From NCBI RefSeq assembly GCF_048323755.1, contig NZ_JBLWFS010000011.1, positions 1-64,000 on the forward strand: a stretch of 64,000 bases of DNA. Reading direction: 5' to 3'. Positions within the stretch are counted from its first letter, which is position 1. Each line of letters begins with the position of its first letter. Positions 33,316-43,626 of this stretch are shown one piece after another. The notes under the pieces are model-generated. The model saw only the letters and a program-made list of their open reading frames with translations. It had not been told where the DNA came from and ran no database searches. Source of the DNA: Alkalihalobacterium sp048323755 (GTDB taxonomy: Bacteria; Bacillota; Bacilli; Bacillales; Bacillaceae_F). Made by a program: the position numbers and the translations under genes.

Positions 33316-35721
33316 TTAATCAGTGGGAAGCAATTCTAATTTTTTACTCGTTTTTTGATAAGTTTCTGGATTTATATTGGTTGAGTGATACTTACCATTT
33401 ACCCAATCATTCATTTGATTATCGTACCAACGACTCGTCACATGACCGGATTGACCTGGAACAACGACGTGGTAGCTTTCAGACAAATCGGATAGATCCA
33501 TTACACCACGCCAACCCGCACCATGATTGACTTCTCCACTATTTACATTCCACGCTGCCGCCATAACCGTAATTGCACTTCCTCCTACTGGTTGTGGTGT
33601 TGGATTGAAAAGTAAATGTAGAGGTGCAATAGCGCCTAGTGGATGTCTCACTGTAAGTTGATGAAAATCTCCCCATGACCACTTCTCCATTCTAGGTCCT
33701 TGCATCTCAATCCCACGATTTACTGCTCGCTGAAAGGCTTGGAATACTACTTCTTGATATCCCCCTTGACTTTCTATCCAAAGGCTCTCTTCACCGTTAG
33801 ATGCCAGGCGGATCAGTCCATCCACAACACTTCTTCGCTCTCTAAAATGTTTAAACATATCAGGGTCAATGCGTTCCTCAAACAAGACATCTGATATCGA
33901 AGCGATCCATAAATGATGAATAAGCGGTGCAACTAAATTAGGATCATCTTCAAAATTCCACTCTTCTAGCAAACGAATGGCTTCTTGATCAATCTCTCGC
34001 AACATACTATGTGATGTTAGCGTTGGTAAAAGGAGCGGCAACAGCTCTTCAGCTTGTAAATTTTTCTGGTCAAATTGTAAAGCTTTCATATCATCAGTTG
34101 ACATTACGTCTTTACTCGATAAGACATCAACAATTCGTTGTTGCCTAAACGGTTGCGCCCAGCTGTGAGCAATATGGTATGGGTAGTTATCATCGACAAT
34201 TTTATTATTTGCCGTCGCTATAAAGCCTCCGTCTGGATTAATAATGGTCGGAAGGTCCTCCCACGGAATATATCCTTGCCACTCATGTTCGTCTGTCCAT
34301 CCTGGAACAGGTAACAGGGCCTCATTCGTTTTACGAATAGGAATAAGTCCGTTCGCACGATAAGCAATCGTTCCATCCGTTGATGCAAACACAAAGTTTT
34401 GAGCAGGTGCATGGAAATATCTTAAAGCGTCCTCAAACTCTTCCCAATTCGAAGCTTTATTAAAACGAAGTACTGCATCTAATTCAGGTGTTGGATCATG
34501 CGCTGTCCACCGAAGTGATAACGCACTGTCTGGCTGATCATCGTGAGCGAATTCTGAAATGATCGGTCCACGTCTTGTAATGACGACATCAAACTCTATT
34601 GATTCTTCACCTTTAATTTTCAACTCTTCTTTTATGACTTCAGCTTTCTCCCAATTTCCCATGTACTCAAATTCATATGGGTTATCTGGATTGCGTTTTT
34701 CAATATATAATTGTTGAACGTCTGGGCCTACATTCGTAACTCCCCATGCGATATGTTCATTGTGGCCGACAATAATCCCCGGTATTCCCGCAAAGATGAC
34801 CCCTGTCACATTCACTTCAGGTGATTTTAAATGCGTTTCATACCATATCGATGGTGTAGCTAATCCTAAGTGAGGGTCATCTGCAAGTAGCGGCTTTCCT
34901 GATGCTGTTTTTTCTCCACTTATGACCCAGTTGTTACTACCATTTTCTAAATTCGGGCTATCTGCATAGGCAAAACTTTTCGAAAAGTCCAATGTATGCG
35001 CTTTCAAAAGATCCAATACGTGTGGACCTCCTGCAGGATAGGTTGGGAATAGCTCAAGTGCTTCCTCTTCTGAAAAGTTTTGAACTAAATAATGTCTAAA
35101 CATCTGACTTTCCCAATTGCCCCCTAGATCATAAGCCATATACTTTCCTAGAGTAATAGAGTCTACGACTGTCCAAGGCGTTGGTTCGTAACCCATGAAA
35201 CGAAACTCTATTGGTAAGGTCCCCTCTTCTTTAGCTTCATGAATGAATGCATTCACCCCATCTGCATAAGCTGTTAATGCCATAATAGCACCTTCCGATA
35301 AGTGATCAATCGTTCCTTCAGCAGACCTTCTTAACCCAAATGTCCGAAAGAACTTATCATTTTCAACAGTTGCTTCTCCAATCACTTCACTTAACATTCC
35401 CGAGGCTTGTCTACGGCCTAAATCCATTTGAAAGAGTCGATCCTGCGCCGTTACATACCCTTGGGCAAAGTAGAGATCATTTTCATTTTTTGCTTCAATA
35501 TGAGGAACACCGTTCTCATCGCGCCATACCGTTACGGTTTCTTGTAATCCTGAAAGTTGTATCGTCCCTTCAATAACTGGTAGAGGCTTTTTCAGTTGAA
35601 GATATCCCCAAATAATAACTGATGTAACGATTAATACTAAAACTAGTGCGCCAATTAACGTAATCTTTTTGAACAAATTTTGTTTTGTACGACTTCTCTG
35701 GCTTCGGACGATAGTTTCCAA
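33316..35721 (-). CDS. Penicillin acylase family protein (membrane-anchored)
   Basis: An 801-residue N-terminal-nucleophile hydrolase precursor. A basic N-terminus and one membrane helix (about 20-40) suggest an outward-facing, membrane-tethered enzyme. The alpha-chain motif (RDENGVPHIEAKNENDLYFAQGY) is followed by the autoprocessing site GSNNWVISG, with Ser262 as the new N-terminus and nucleophile of the beta chain. A later conserved stretch (LADDPHLGLATPSIWYE) also fits. Members cleave amides such as penicillins or acyl-homoserine lactones, so antibiotic or signal degradation is possible but not shown. The start is TTG at 35721 behind CGGGGG. Confidence 0.88.
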   Translation of the reverse strand: METIVRSQRSRTKQNLFKKITLIGALVLVLIVTSVIIWGYLQLKKPLPVIEGTIQLSGLQETVTVWRDENGVPHIEAKNENDLYFAQGYVTAQDRLFQMDLGRRQASGMLSEVIGEATVENDKFFRTFGLRRSAEGTIDHLSEGAIMALTAYADGVNAFIHEAKEEGTLPIEFRFMGYEPTPWTVVDSITLGKYMAYDLGGNWESQMFRHYLVQNFSEEEALELFPTYPAGGPHVLDLLKAHTLDFSKSFAYADSPNLENGSNNWVISGEKTASGKPLLADDPHLGLATPSIWYETHLKSPEVNVTGVIFAGIPGIIVGHNEHIAWGVTNVGPDVQQLYIEKRNPDNPYEFEYMGNWEKAEVIKEELKIKGEESIEFDVVITRRGPIISEFAHDDQPDSALSLRWTAHDPTPELDAVLRFNKASNWEEFEDALRYFHAPAQNFVFASTDGTIAYRANGLIPIRKTNEALLPVPGWTDEHEWQGYIPWEDLPTIINPDGGFIATANNKIVDDNYPYHIAHSWAQPFRQQRIVDVLSSKDVMSTDDMKALQFDQKNLQAEELLPLLLPTLTSHSMLREIDQEAIRLLEEWNFEDDPNLVAPLIHHLWIASISDVLFEERIDPDMFKHFRERRSVVDGLIRLASNGEESLWIESQGGYQEVVFQAFQRAVNRGIEMQGPRMEKWSWGDFHQLTVRHPLGAIAPLHLLFNPTPQPVGGSAITVMAAAWNVNSGEVNHGAGWRGVMDLSDLSESYHVVVPGQSGHVTSRWYDNQMNDWVNGKYHSTNINPETYQKTSKKLELLPTD

Positions 35722-35942
35722 ATAAGTTCCCCCGTTTCTATTTTTTATTCGTTTTAAGATTGATTATCTATTATTATATCGATATATATCAGAAAATTCT
35801 ATATTTTAACAAAAATAAAGGGCTGTTCCGTTGAAACACATACCTCTCAACTTTGGTAAATTGTACTTTACGTCATCTGTCTTCCATTATGAGGAAATCT
35901 TCTGTTCTAATTCGTCGTTCAGGGGGCAGTCTATTTTTAGAA

Positions 35943-35998
35943 AAATCCCTCCTCCAACAATCGGCTGAAAATGCCCTTGTTGAAGGAGGGATTATTTA
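35943..35998 (-). terminator. Terminator of the AddAB-like operon
   Basis: On the minus strand AATCCCTCCTTCAACAA pairs with TTGTTGGAGGAGGGATT across a GC-rich loop and is followed by TTTTC. It lies 12 bp after the helicase stop codon. Confidence 0.85.
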
Positions 35999-36009
35999 AA
36001 CACATTCAT

Positions 36010-39000
36010 TTAGATCTTCACACAATCGTGCGTTTGAACAAAATAGATACTCATTTCCCCTACCTGTTCCTGTGTGATTTCTTCCCAAGCTTTTTTATAA
36101 ACATTGAGCTGCTTTGCGTAATGATCTTTTAGCTTTTCTATATCTTCTTTTCTTGTAAATCGGTCCGTCTTATAGTCTACGATAATCCACTGATCATTTT
36201 CTTTAAAAATAAGATCAATAATCCCTGTTAATATCGTTTCACCTGTTTCTTCTCGATATAATGGATGGCCTTCTTGGACCATGACTGTAAATGGCATTTC
36301 TGCATACCACTCAACGGATTGCTTGCAACGCTCCCAAATAGGTGACTGTAAAAACGCTTCGATGGCAACGTTAACTTCTTTCGCACGTTCTAAAGGAAAG
36401 TCATATTGGCTTAGAAGCTCCTCAATGACTTCGCTTCTATGCTCACTTCCTTTAAGAATTGCTTCAAACGCTTCATGAATGACACTTCCCCAATCCTTGC
36501 CACCGCCAGTTTCCCGAGCGATAGCTAGTAAGGAATGATCGTCTTCTGTTCGGTCTGTCGGCCGTTCCATCTCATACGTTTTCTGCTTTAATGGTTCGGC
36601 CCAGTTCAATACTTGGTCGCGGATCTGCTTCCACTCGACTGAGCTAACCACGTTTTTATCCGTAGCTTCAGGTTTAGCGGTGTCTTCAGGTACTTTAAAC
36701 TCATTCAATTCAAGCCCCTCGAGCAGATCATTCCACGGATTATTTTTTTCATTGCTTTTATCCATACAACTAATGACAAGCATCTTCTCAGCCCGCGTCG
36801 CAGCTACATAAACGAGTCGCATTTCCTCCGCTTTTAAATACTCATACTCTTCTACTTGCAGACGTTTCCAGTTTGGTGGTTGAGCCATCATCTCGTCTTT
36901 TTCATTGGTAAAACAAAAGTAGCCAATAGAATTTTCTTGCTCGCGTTGGATATGACGGCCAATTTTATCTTTTTGATCGACAAACTTCTTCGGATGAACT
37001 AGAAACACAATTGGTGCCTCAAGCCCTTTTGATTTATGAACATTCATGACACGTACGGCATTTTCTTCATCCGGTAATGTCATCTCTTCCATTGATTCGT
37101 CAACGATTAATTGCTCTAATCGTTCAACGATAGCATAAAACTCAGCATGTCCGCTTGCTTCGTAAGCTCTTAATTTCTCTAATACTTGGTAGGTGCGAGT
37201 ATAATCGCGTTTATTTTTTTCTAAACTCATATACTTCGGCAGTAAACCGACATCCAACAAAATCTTCTCAATGGCCGCAGTTGGGATGTCTTGTCTGCGC
37301 CACATATAATATTGCTTCAGCTTGTCGTATATTAATGTTAATAAGGCTTGTTCTTCTTCTCCTAATTGTTCAGGAATGGCTGTAAATAATGCAAGCCTTC
37401 CGCCATGAGTAGTGAAGTTATATAAAAGCTTATCACTAAGACCGAATAGTGGGCCTCGTAATACAGCTGCAGCATAAAGAGAATTCGTCGGTTCCGCTAA
37501 AAGCTTGAACAGGTAAAGTGCCGCACGAAGTTCTTCATCTTCAGCTAAGCTGACCTCTCCAGTTGTCATCACAGGGATCCTATACTCTTCCAATTTTTTT
37601 GCATAATCATCAATTCCGCCGTTGTACCGGGTCAGGATCATAAAATCTCGTGGTTGCGCTTCACCATTTGTTAGCTTTTCACGGATATACTTTGCGATTC
37701 CGTCAGCATCAGCTTCAATCACTTCCGCTGTTTTTCTTGCATTAGGAACCGTCCATTTATAAATGCCCAATTTCTGTTCTTCTTCCAGATTATCTTTTTT
37801 TACGGAATTTAACGGTCTGTAAGCGGCTTGATAACTTGTTTCTTGTTCAGGTAAATGCTGAACAAACACTTCATTTAATGGTTCAGTAACAAGACTCGTC
37901 GTTCGGAAGTTCATCGTTAAATTCAGCGCTTCCCCGCCCGTACTCGCAATCATCTCCTTTACGCGTTGATAAATATCAATATCCGCGCGCCGGAACCGGT
38001 AAATCGACTGCTTCGGGTCCCCAACTACAAAGAGAGAGCCCTGACGAGGCGTTAACTTCGTCCAATTCTTTTCTTCAATTTCTTCACCCGTTAGATACAA
38101 CATTAATTCGGCTTGGATTGGATCCGTATCTTGGAATTCATCAACGAGTAAGCACTTATATTTCTGTTGAAAATATCGACGAACCTCACTGTTTTCCTTT
38201 AATAATTTCGCCGATTCAGAAAGCAAGTCTTGAAAGTTTAATGAAGATCGCTTCTTTTTTAAGCTCTGGTAATATGCTAGTGCTGGCTTTAAAAATGGAA
38301 TTAACCGACTATGGCAAAATTCAAACCATCTTTCTAGTACAGGCGCAACCGCTTCTGCAAGAATAATTTGACGTTCATCTCTTATTTCTTTTGCTACATC
38401 ATTATCTTTCCAACGATTTAAGGTAACCGTTGTTTTCTTTTGATAGGGCCTTAACATCGCCACTTTCGTCTTATCTTTCGTAATGTCAAAATATTTTAAT
38501 TCCCGCATCGTGCGAAGAACTTTCTTCTGAAGCGAATCATAACCTTTATCAGGTTCTTCTTCTGGTAGATTTGTTTTTACATATTCTATGAATGCTTTTA
38601 GCTCAGAGAATACCTCACTTAAATCAGGTCGTTCTGTTTCATCATAAAACCAGACCACATCAGCATACTCGCGAAGCTCATGCAAATTCGCTCGTAAAGA
38701 AGCGACATCAATGCCTAACTCGGAAAGCTCATCCAATTGTTCTGTAGATTTTAAGCGAATATCATTGATGTACCGTTCCCACGCTTCATCGGCAATCATT
38801 TTGTCCTCTTGTTCATCTAACTCTTTAAAGTCAAAATCAAGCCCTGCTTCTACTGGTCGTTCCCGTAACAACCTGGCACAGAAAGAGTGAACTGTTCCAA
38901 GGTAACATTGATCAAAGTCGGCTAAGGCTCGTTCAATTCTTTCTTTAACAACAGCATCCGTTATTTCTTTTCTTCTTTTCTCTAATTCGGTTTGAAACCG

Positions 39001-39210
39001 TTCCTTTAACTCGTCGGCCGCCTTTCGCGTAAACGTAATCGCAACAATTTCTCGAATTTCATATGTTCCTGTTGTCACGAGATTGGCCATTCTTTGAACA
39101 AGGCTGAAGGTCTTTCCAGAGCCTGCGCCTGCTTCCACAAGAAAGTTCGTGTTCAAGTGCTCCATAATCTTGTCACGTTCAGCTTGATCCATTAACACAA
39201 CATCAGTCAT
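36010..39210 (-). CDS. UvrD-type helicase/nuclease, AddA-like
   Basis: A 1066-residue superfamily-1A helicase with a C-terminal nuclease. Walker A is EAGAGSGKT (27-35) and Walker B is LLVDEFQDTDP (about 365). Further motifs are GDPKQSIYRFRRADI, the HKSKGLEAPIVFL motif and VYVAATRAEK. The PD-(D/E)XK nuclease is at the end (Asp999 in GIIDLIF, Asp1012 and Lys1014 in VDYKTD). The arrangement is that of AddA, but the protein is about 165 residues shorter than B. subtilis AddA. The gene overlaps the 3' end of the AddB-like gene by 8 bp. It probably processes DNA ends as a heterodimer; whether it is the main RecBCD counterpart here or a second system cannot be told. Confidence 0.82.
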   Translation of the reverse strand: MTDVVLMDQAERDKIMEHLNTNFLVEAGAGSGKTFSLVQRMANLVTTGTYEIREIVAITFTRKAADELKERFQTELEKRRKEITDAVVKERIERALADFDQCYLGTVHSFCARLLRERPVEAGLDFDFKELDEQEDKMIADEAWERYINDIRLKSTEQLDELSELGIDVASLRANLHELREYADVVWFYDETERPDLSEVFSELKAFIEYVKTNLPEEEPDKGYDSLQKKVLRTMRELKYFDITKDKTKVAMLRPYQKKTTVTLNRWKDNDVAKEIRDERQIILAEAVAPVLERWFEFCHSRLIPFLKPALAYYQSLKKKRSSLNFQDLLSESAKLLKENSEVRRYFQQKYKCLLVDEFQDTDPIQAELMLYLTGEEIEEKNWTKLTPRQGSLFVVGDPKQSIYRFRRADIDIYQRVKEMIASTGGEALNLTMNFRTTSLVTEPLNEVFVQHLPEQETSYQAAYRPLNSVKKDNLEEEQKLGIYKWTVPNARKTAEVIEADADGIAKYIREKLTNGEAQPRDFMILTRYNGGIDDYAKKLEEYRIPVMTTGEVSLAEDEELRAALYLFKLLAEPTNSLYAAAVLRGPLFGLSDKLLYNFTTHGGRLALFTAIPEQLGEEEQALLTLIYDKLKQYYMWRRQDIPTAAIEKILLDVGLLPKYMSLEKNKRDYTRTYQVLEKLRAYEASGHAEFYAIVERLEQLIVDESMEEMTLPDEENAVRVMNVHKSKGLEAPIVFLVHPKKFVDQKDKIGRHIQREQENSIGYFCFTNEKDEMMAQPPNWKRLQVEEYEYLKAEEMRLVYVAATRAEKMLVISCMDKSNEKNNPWNDLLEGLELNEFKVPEDTAKPEATDKNVVSSVEWKQIRDQVLNWAEPLKQKTYEMERPTDRTEDDHSLLAIARETGGGKDWGSVIHEAFEAILKGSEHRSEVIEELLSQYDFPLERAKEVNVAIEAFLQSPIWERCKQSVEWYAEMPFTVMVQEGHPLYREETGETILTGIIDLIFKENDQWIIVDYKTDRFTRKEDIEKLKDHYAKQLNVYKKAWEEITQEQVGEMSIYFVQTHDCVKI

Positions 39211-42200
39211 ACGAGCGCACCTCCTTTAACCGTAAAGCTCCTGAAGCTGTTTCTTCTTCGTGTTTTTTTGCAAGTACCTCTTCTTCGTACGTGTGCCTTT
39301 GACAAACTATTTTATAATCACAAAATTTACAATCATCAGCTGCATCGGTGTAAGGAAAATGCCCTTTAGCAAGGAGGTCACATAAGTGCTCGACGATCGT
39401 TAAAAATTGCTGCTTTTCATCATCGTTATGCTTTCGTACAATTCTCTCACCTTGCCCTTTCAGTGTCGGAAAAAGGTAGGTGCTTGAGCTGACTTGTGCA
39501 TTTTGATGCGCAAAAAGCTTTTCAAACGCAAGTGCATACAAGCTATGTTGAAGTTTACGTCCCCCGTTAAAATAAGCTTTTTCCGTATAGCCATAAGAAC
39601 TTCCTGTCTTATAATCAATAATTGCGTATAGTCCATTCTTTAAACGATCGACACGGTCAATTTTTCCGCTTAATCGGATCGACTCCCCGTTGGCGAGGTC
39701 GATCGTTGCTGGGTCTTGTCCTCTTATTCCAAAATTAAATTCAAAGAATAACGGGTCGCCTTCACCACTCGCTTCTTCCTCCGCTTTCAGAAAGACCGCA
39801 CATGACTCTAAAATTTCCTGGCGTTCTAACAAATAAATAATTTCACTTGGCGGCGGGTTACTTTCTCGTTCGAAAGAGAGCACTTGATCAGCAATCTCGA
39901 TAATCAGATCTAGATGTTGTTCTACTTGCGGTTTTTGTTTCACTTCTTTTAAACGTTCATAAAAACGCTCAAACACTTCATGCATTAAACTTCCTCTCGC
40001 CTGCGGCTTCAACCAGCTATACATATCATATTCTTCTATTTGGTCTTCTTCTACATATAGGATATGCTTTAAAAAATATTTGTAAGGACAAGTCCCGAGC
40101 ATCTCTAACTTACTCGTTGTAATGGTAAGCTGTTCATTTTTTCTAGGATCAAGCTTGTCGTGATCGTATTCTACTCGTCCGTCGAACTCGGTAAACACCT
40201 CATTACGACGTGCCTCTCTAGCCGACTCAGCTTGTCTTAAATGCAAGAATGCTTCTTCGTTCAACACGTCTTTATCCAATTGACTGTTGTCCCACACTTG
40301 CTTGGCCCACCATTCACTTTCATGGAGGATATTTGTTGCTTCTTTTTGGATAAAATGAACATCACCTTGCAGAGCAAGGGCAAGCTCTTCACCTGTTACA
40401 CTAGGTTGTCTGGTCAATAATCGATAGGCTTGTAAAAAGATATGCGCCGGAGCGGATCGCCGATTTTCAACCGTATCCATAAACGGATAACTCATTTGCA
40501 CATGACCTTTTGTCGTCAATAATAGCTGAACAAATAAATAAAAATTCCGTTTGACAAACTCACGACCTAACGTCATCTCAGGATGAATCACTTTTCTTTC
40601 TAAATCAAGAAGAATCGGGTCTTCTTTTTGACGGCCAGGAAATCTTCCGTTATCTAAGCCAACGATAAACACATGAGGCCGATCTAAATACAAACCAATT
40701 CGATGAGGGGAGATATGGAGATGGCCTGGTTTAGGCATAGATGCTCCCACTGTAAGCTTCATTAACCACTGTTCCGTATCATTTAGTGCCTCACCTAACG
40801 TCATGTCTCCATCTGCCAGATGCTCAACTTCTGTTATCGCTTCAATTAATTGATTTTTAGCCGATGTGTTTAGCGCATTCTTTGAGTTATCTTCTACTGA
40901 AATTAAATCTTTTAAAGCGATTAACCACTGCTTATACGAAATAGAACTCCACGTACCATCTCCTTCAAAACGTTCCATCCATGGGATTAACCATTTTTCT
41001 AATTGTTTGTATCTCTCTAGCTTTTGTACAGCACGTGTATTGGATGGATCTTCTTTTATTTTTAGTGCTAAATCCGCCATTTTTTCATTAAGCTTTTGTA
41101 AATACCTTTCTTTTCCCCAATGAATGTCTGCATCTTGAAGAAGCTCAATGACTTTTTCTCCTGATAGTTCTATCTGATTTAATGAAATACAGCCTTCTCT
41201 AATTAATTTAGCAAGCATCTTGACACTGTAATTTTCACGTATCCACTGAAATACACCTTTAATAAGCTTTCCGGGCTTTGTTAGATTAACAGGCACTCCT
41301 TCTGCAAACGTTACACAATCCTCTAGCTTTTGTTTTTGCACAAAGCGAAGAACACTTTCTACGTAAGGCCGTCCACTCGTATAGAAAATGACGGATTGAT
41401 CAAAAGGTAGATTCTTATTTTTTAATTCCCTAAATACACCATGGATTTCTTCATCTTCACTAATGGCTGCTTTTAAAGCAAGATCCGGTTCACTAGGTGC
41501 ATTTTCGATTTGATATAAAAAACCAAATGGATGGTGCGATTGGATATTCTTTGATGGCGGCAACATCGTTGGCAGCGGTTCTACCCCAAGAACTGCTGGG
41601 AAGTCTAGTGCGACAACCTCTTCGCCTTTCGTGTAATGCAGAAAAAACTCTTTCTCAATTCGATAATAAGCTTCATGAGGAAAAAAGATATAAAGTGACT
41701 GTTTTTTGGGATCAACAGGTTGTTGCATGGCAAGCTCGAAGATATCCGCCGTATCCAGCAATCGATTTTCTTGGCGTTTTTGTTCATACGCATGAAAGAG
41801 CTTGTATAAATCTTCTCCTTTCTCTTGCTTTAGAAATGCTTGTTTTGGAAAAGTTTTTACAGATACTCTCGCTTGTTTTAAATCTAAAATCGCTTGGTAC
41901 ACAGCTTGACTAAATGCAGGGGTCAATTGAACAGAGTTAAAATAATTTAACTGTTTGTCGGCTTTCAATTTTTGCAACTCTGAAAAGATATACTGCTTGC
42001 CAATTTGGTGTGGCATTTGTTTATAATCGGCTTTTTTCATAATAGGTTTAATTAACTCTAAAGCTAAGTCCATAAACGTTTTGACCTTCACATTAAGAAC
42101 TGGTTGCCCCGCTCTCGCTAATGCTTGTATCACAAGTTGTCCATCACGGTGTGAAGGAACAACAAAAATCTTCTCTGTTAACTTATTCTTTGTCACAATT

Positions 42201-42235
42201 TCAGTAAGTTGCTCAATAATAGGATGAGGATTCAT
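39203..42235 (-). CDS. PD-(D/E)XK nuclease, AddB-like
   Basis: A 1010-residue partner of the AddA-like helicase. The C-terminal nuclease has Asp860 (GKIDRVD), Asp874 and Lys876 (IIDYKTG). Four cysteines, Cys716 (GTCPYKYF) and Cys969, Cys972, Cys978 (DCKFCDYKIVCQRH), reproduce the 4Fe-4S cluster layout of AddB. The N-terminal helicase-like half is recognisable (GLDNGRFPGRQKEDPILLD) but lacks the Walker A found at the AddB N-terminus, so it should not hydrolyse ATP and may not read Chi as AddB does. The start follows GGGAGG. It is the first gene of the two-gene operon. Confidence 0.8.
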   Translation of the reverse strand: MNPHPIIEQLTEIVTKNKLTEKIFVVPSHRDGQLVIQALARAGQPVLNVKVKTFMDLALELIKPIMKKADYKQMPHQIGKQYIFSELQKLKADKQLNYFNSVQLTPAFSQAVYQAILDLKQARVSVKTFPKQAFLKQEKGEDLYKLFHAYEQKRQENRLLDTADIFELAMQQPVDPKKQSLYIFFPHEAYYRIEKEFFLHYTKGEEVVALDFPAVLGVEPLPTMLPPSKNIQSHHPFGFLYQIENAPSEPDLALKAAISEDEEIHGVFRELKNKNLPFDQSVIFYTSGRPYVESVLRFVQKQKLEDCVTFAEGVPVNLTKPGKLIKGVFQWIRENYSVKMLAKLIREGCISLNQIELSGEKVIELLQDADIHWGKERYLQKLNEKMADLALKIKEDPSNTRAVQKLERYKQLEKWLIPWMERFEGDGTWSSISYKQWLIALKDLISVEDNSKNALNTSAKNQLIEAITEVEHLADGDMTLGEALNDTEQWLMKLTVGASMPKPGHLHISPHRIGLYLDRPHVFIVGLDNGRFPGRQKEDPILLDLERKVIHPEMTLGREFVKRNFYLFVQLLLTTKGHVQMSYPFMDTVENRRSAPAHIFLQAYRLLTRQPSVTGEELALALQGDVHFIQKEATNILHESEWWAKQVWDNSQLDKDVLNEEAFLHLRQAESAREARRNEVFTEFDGRVEYDHDKLDPRKNEQLTITTSKLEMLGTCPYKYFLKHILYVEEDQIEEYDMYSWLKPQARGSLMHEVFERFYERLKEVKQKPQVEQHLDLIIEIADQVLSFERESNPPPSEIIYLLERQEILESCAVFLKAEEEASGEGDPLFFEFNFGIRGQDPATIDLANGESIRLSGKIDRVDRLKNGLYAIIDYKTGSSYGYTEKAYFNGGRKLQHSLYALAFEKLFAHQNAQVSSSTYLFPTLKGQGERIVRKHNDDEKQQFLTIVEHLCDLLAKGHFPYTDAADDCKFCDYKIVCQRHTYEEEVLAKKHEEETASGALRLKEVRSYD

Positions 42236-42458
42236 ATTAACCTCCCAGCTTTTAGTAGATCACCCTTTAATTATACAGAAATTACTATCGAAAAGCGAAT
42301 GTTAGTTCTCTTTTTAACATTTTTCTGACACAAAATCTTTTATCTCAACTCTCTCCACCTCTATCCTTTTACGCTACAATAAAGTTGACATCTTCAGCCA
42401 ATTCATCCAGAGGACCAATACGCTTAAATACTTGGAAATGAATGTGGAGGGAAAACAA

Positions 42459-43274
42459 TTGAATAAACTAGATCAATTAATTGAAGTAGCACCACTATTA
42501 AAAGAGTTGTTTTTAGAAGAGGACAATATGATTGCAATTAGCAACTTGAGCGAAATTGTATATTATGTTCCCGGTAAAACGCTAAATACAGCGCGTTTAG
42601 GAGATAAGCTTTTAGAGGGAGACGGTCTGTATGACACGATTAAAGCCAAACAGACACTGCGTGTCAATATACCTAAAGAGGTAAAAGGTGTTCCTTTTCG
42701 TGCGGTTACAACTCCTGTTCGTGATAACAATGGGGAAATTATTGGTGCTTTCGGAATTGGCTGGAGTCTAGAGGAAGTTTATAAAATAAATGAATTATCA
42801 GAAACGCTCGCTGCTTCTATCGAAGAAATCTCTGCTAGTCTTTCAGAAATTTCAAATACAGCTCTAGAATCATCTGCTTCTCAAGAAAAAATTACAGCAT
42901 CTGCGCACGATATGAAACAACATGCCGATGAAACACAAACAATTACGAGTCTAATTAAGAAGGTTGCAGGACAAACGAACCTTCTTGCCTTAAACGCTGC
43001 GATTGAAGCTGCTCGTGCAGGCGATCATGGGAAAGGCTTTGCTGTTGTAGCTAACGAGGTTCGAAAGCTCTCGGTAGAAAGTAATGACGCTGTCAAGGGA
43101 ATAGAGCTTTCTTTACATGAAATGAAGGAAGGCATTACAGCAATACAAAACCAAATTGTTCAGACTTCTCAATATGTACACTCACAAACAGCAGCTACCG
43201 AAGAGATTACAACTGCGGTCCAATCACTACATGCTGTTGTTGACGACATAATAAAGCTTTCCAAAATAAGTTAA
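42459..43274 (+). CDS. Soluble methyl-accepting chemotaxis protein (YfmS-like)
   Basis: A 271-residue chemoreceptor without membrane helices. The N-terminal ~115 residues form a small globular sensor (NLSEIVYYVPGK, RAVTTPVRDNNGEIIGAFGIGWS) and the rest is a short signalling coiled coil with the tip QTNLLALNAAIEAARAGDHGKGFAVVANEVRKL. Size and layout match B. subtilis YfmS. The cytoplasmic ligand is unknown. I chose the TTG at 42459, 7 nt after GGAGGG; the earlier in-frame starts lie upstream of this ribosome binding site. It is monocistronic with its own terminator. Confidence 0.85.
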   Translation: MNKLDQLIEVAPLLKELFLEEDNMIAISNLSEIVYYVPGKTLNTARLGDKLLEGDGLYDTIKAKQTLRVNIPKEVKGVPFRAVTTPVRDNNGEIIGAFGIGWSLEEVYKINELSETLAASIEEISASLSEISNTALESSASQEKITASAHDMKQHADETQTITSLIKKVAGQTNLLALNAAIEAARAGDHGKGFAVVANEVRKLSVESNDAVKGIELSLHEMKEGITAIQNQIVQTSQYVHSQTAATEEITTAVQSLHAVVDDIIKLSKIS

Positions 43275-43285
43275 CTATAAGGTGA

Positions 43286-43316
43286 AAAGGGTCCCTACAT
43301 AAGGGACCTTTTTTTA
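43286..43316 (+). terminator. Rho-independent terminator
   Basis: AAGGGTCCCT and AGGGACCTTT pair around a short ACATA loop and are followed by T7, 12 bp after the chemoreceptor stop. Confidence 0.88.
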
Positions 43317-43336
43317 GTTTCTCCTAGTTTTTTTTC

Positions 43337-43530
43337 TCTACTGCACACCATTCACGGCTTTTGGTTGACGCTTTCTCTTGATTTTTCCCTCTACTGCTCA
43401 CGTTTCATCCCTTTTCGTTCACGCTTTCTCCTAAATTTCCCCTCTAACGCTCACGATTTATCCCTTTTCGTTCACACATCCTCCTAATTTCTCCACCAGC
43501 GCACGCCATTACACTCTTTTAGTTACAAAA
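43337..43530. repeat. Degenerate tandem repeat, ~53-bp unit, four copies
   Basis: Units begin at 43337, 43390, 43443 and about 43493-43497, each starting near TCTACTGCTCAC and containing CCCTTTTCGTTCAC and CTCCTAA-like blocks. Units 2 and 3 are the closest. The spacing is 53, 53 and about 50 bp. There is no open frame through it and no CRISPR-like constant-repeat/variable-spacer pattern. It fills most of the 352-bp gap between two plus-strand genes. Confidence 0.6.
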
Positions 43531-43626
43531 GCAAACAACATTTCACTTTTTAGTTAAAAACATTTACAATAATAGGTAAGGAGAAAAAAAGGTTATTAAA
43601 TGCTCCAGCGAAAGGAAGGTTATTTT

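Noticed and set aside
41497..41913. 138-codon open frame on the plus strand
   Set aside because: It is antisense within the AddB-like gene, without a start signal or any recognisable domain.
43337..43530. CRISPR array
   Set aside because: The units diverge along their whole length, with no constant repeat alternating with unique spacers, and there are no cas genes in the window.
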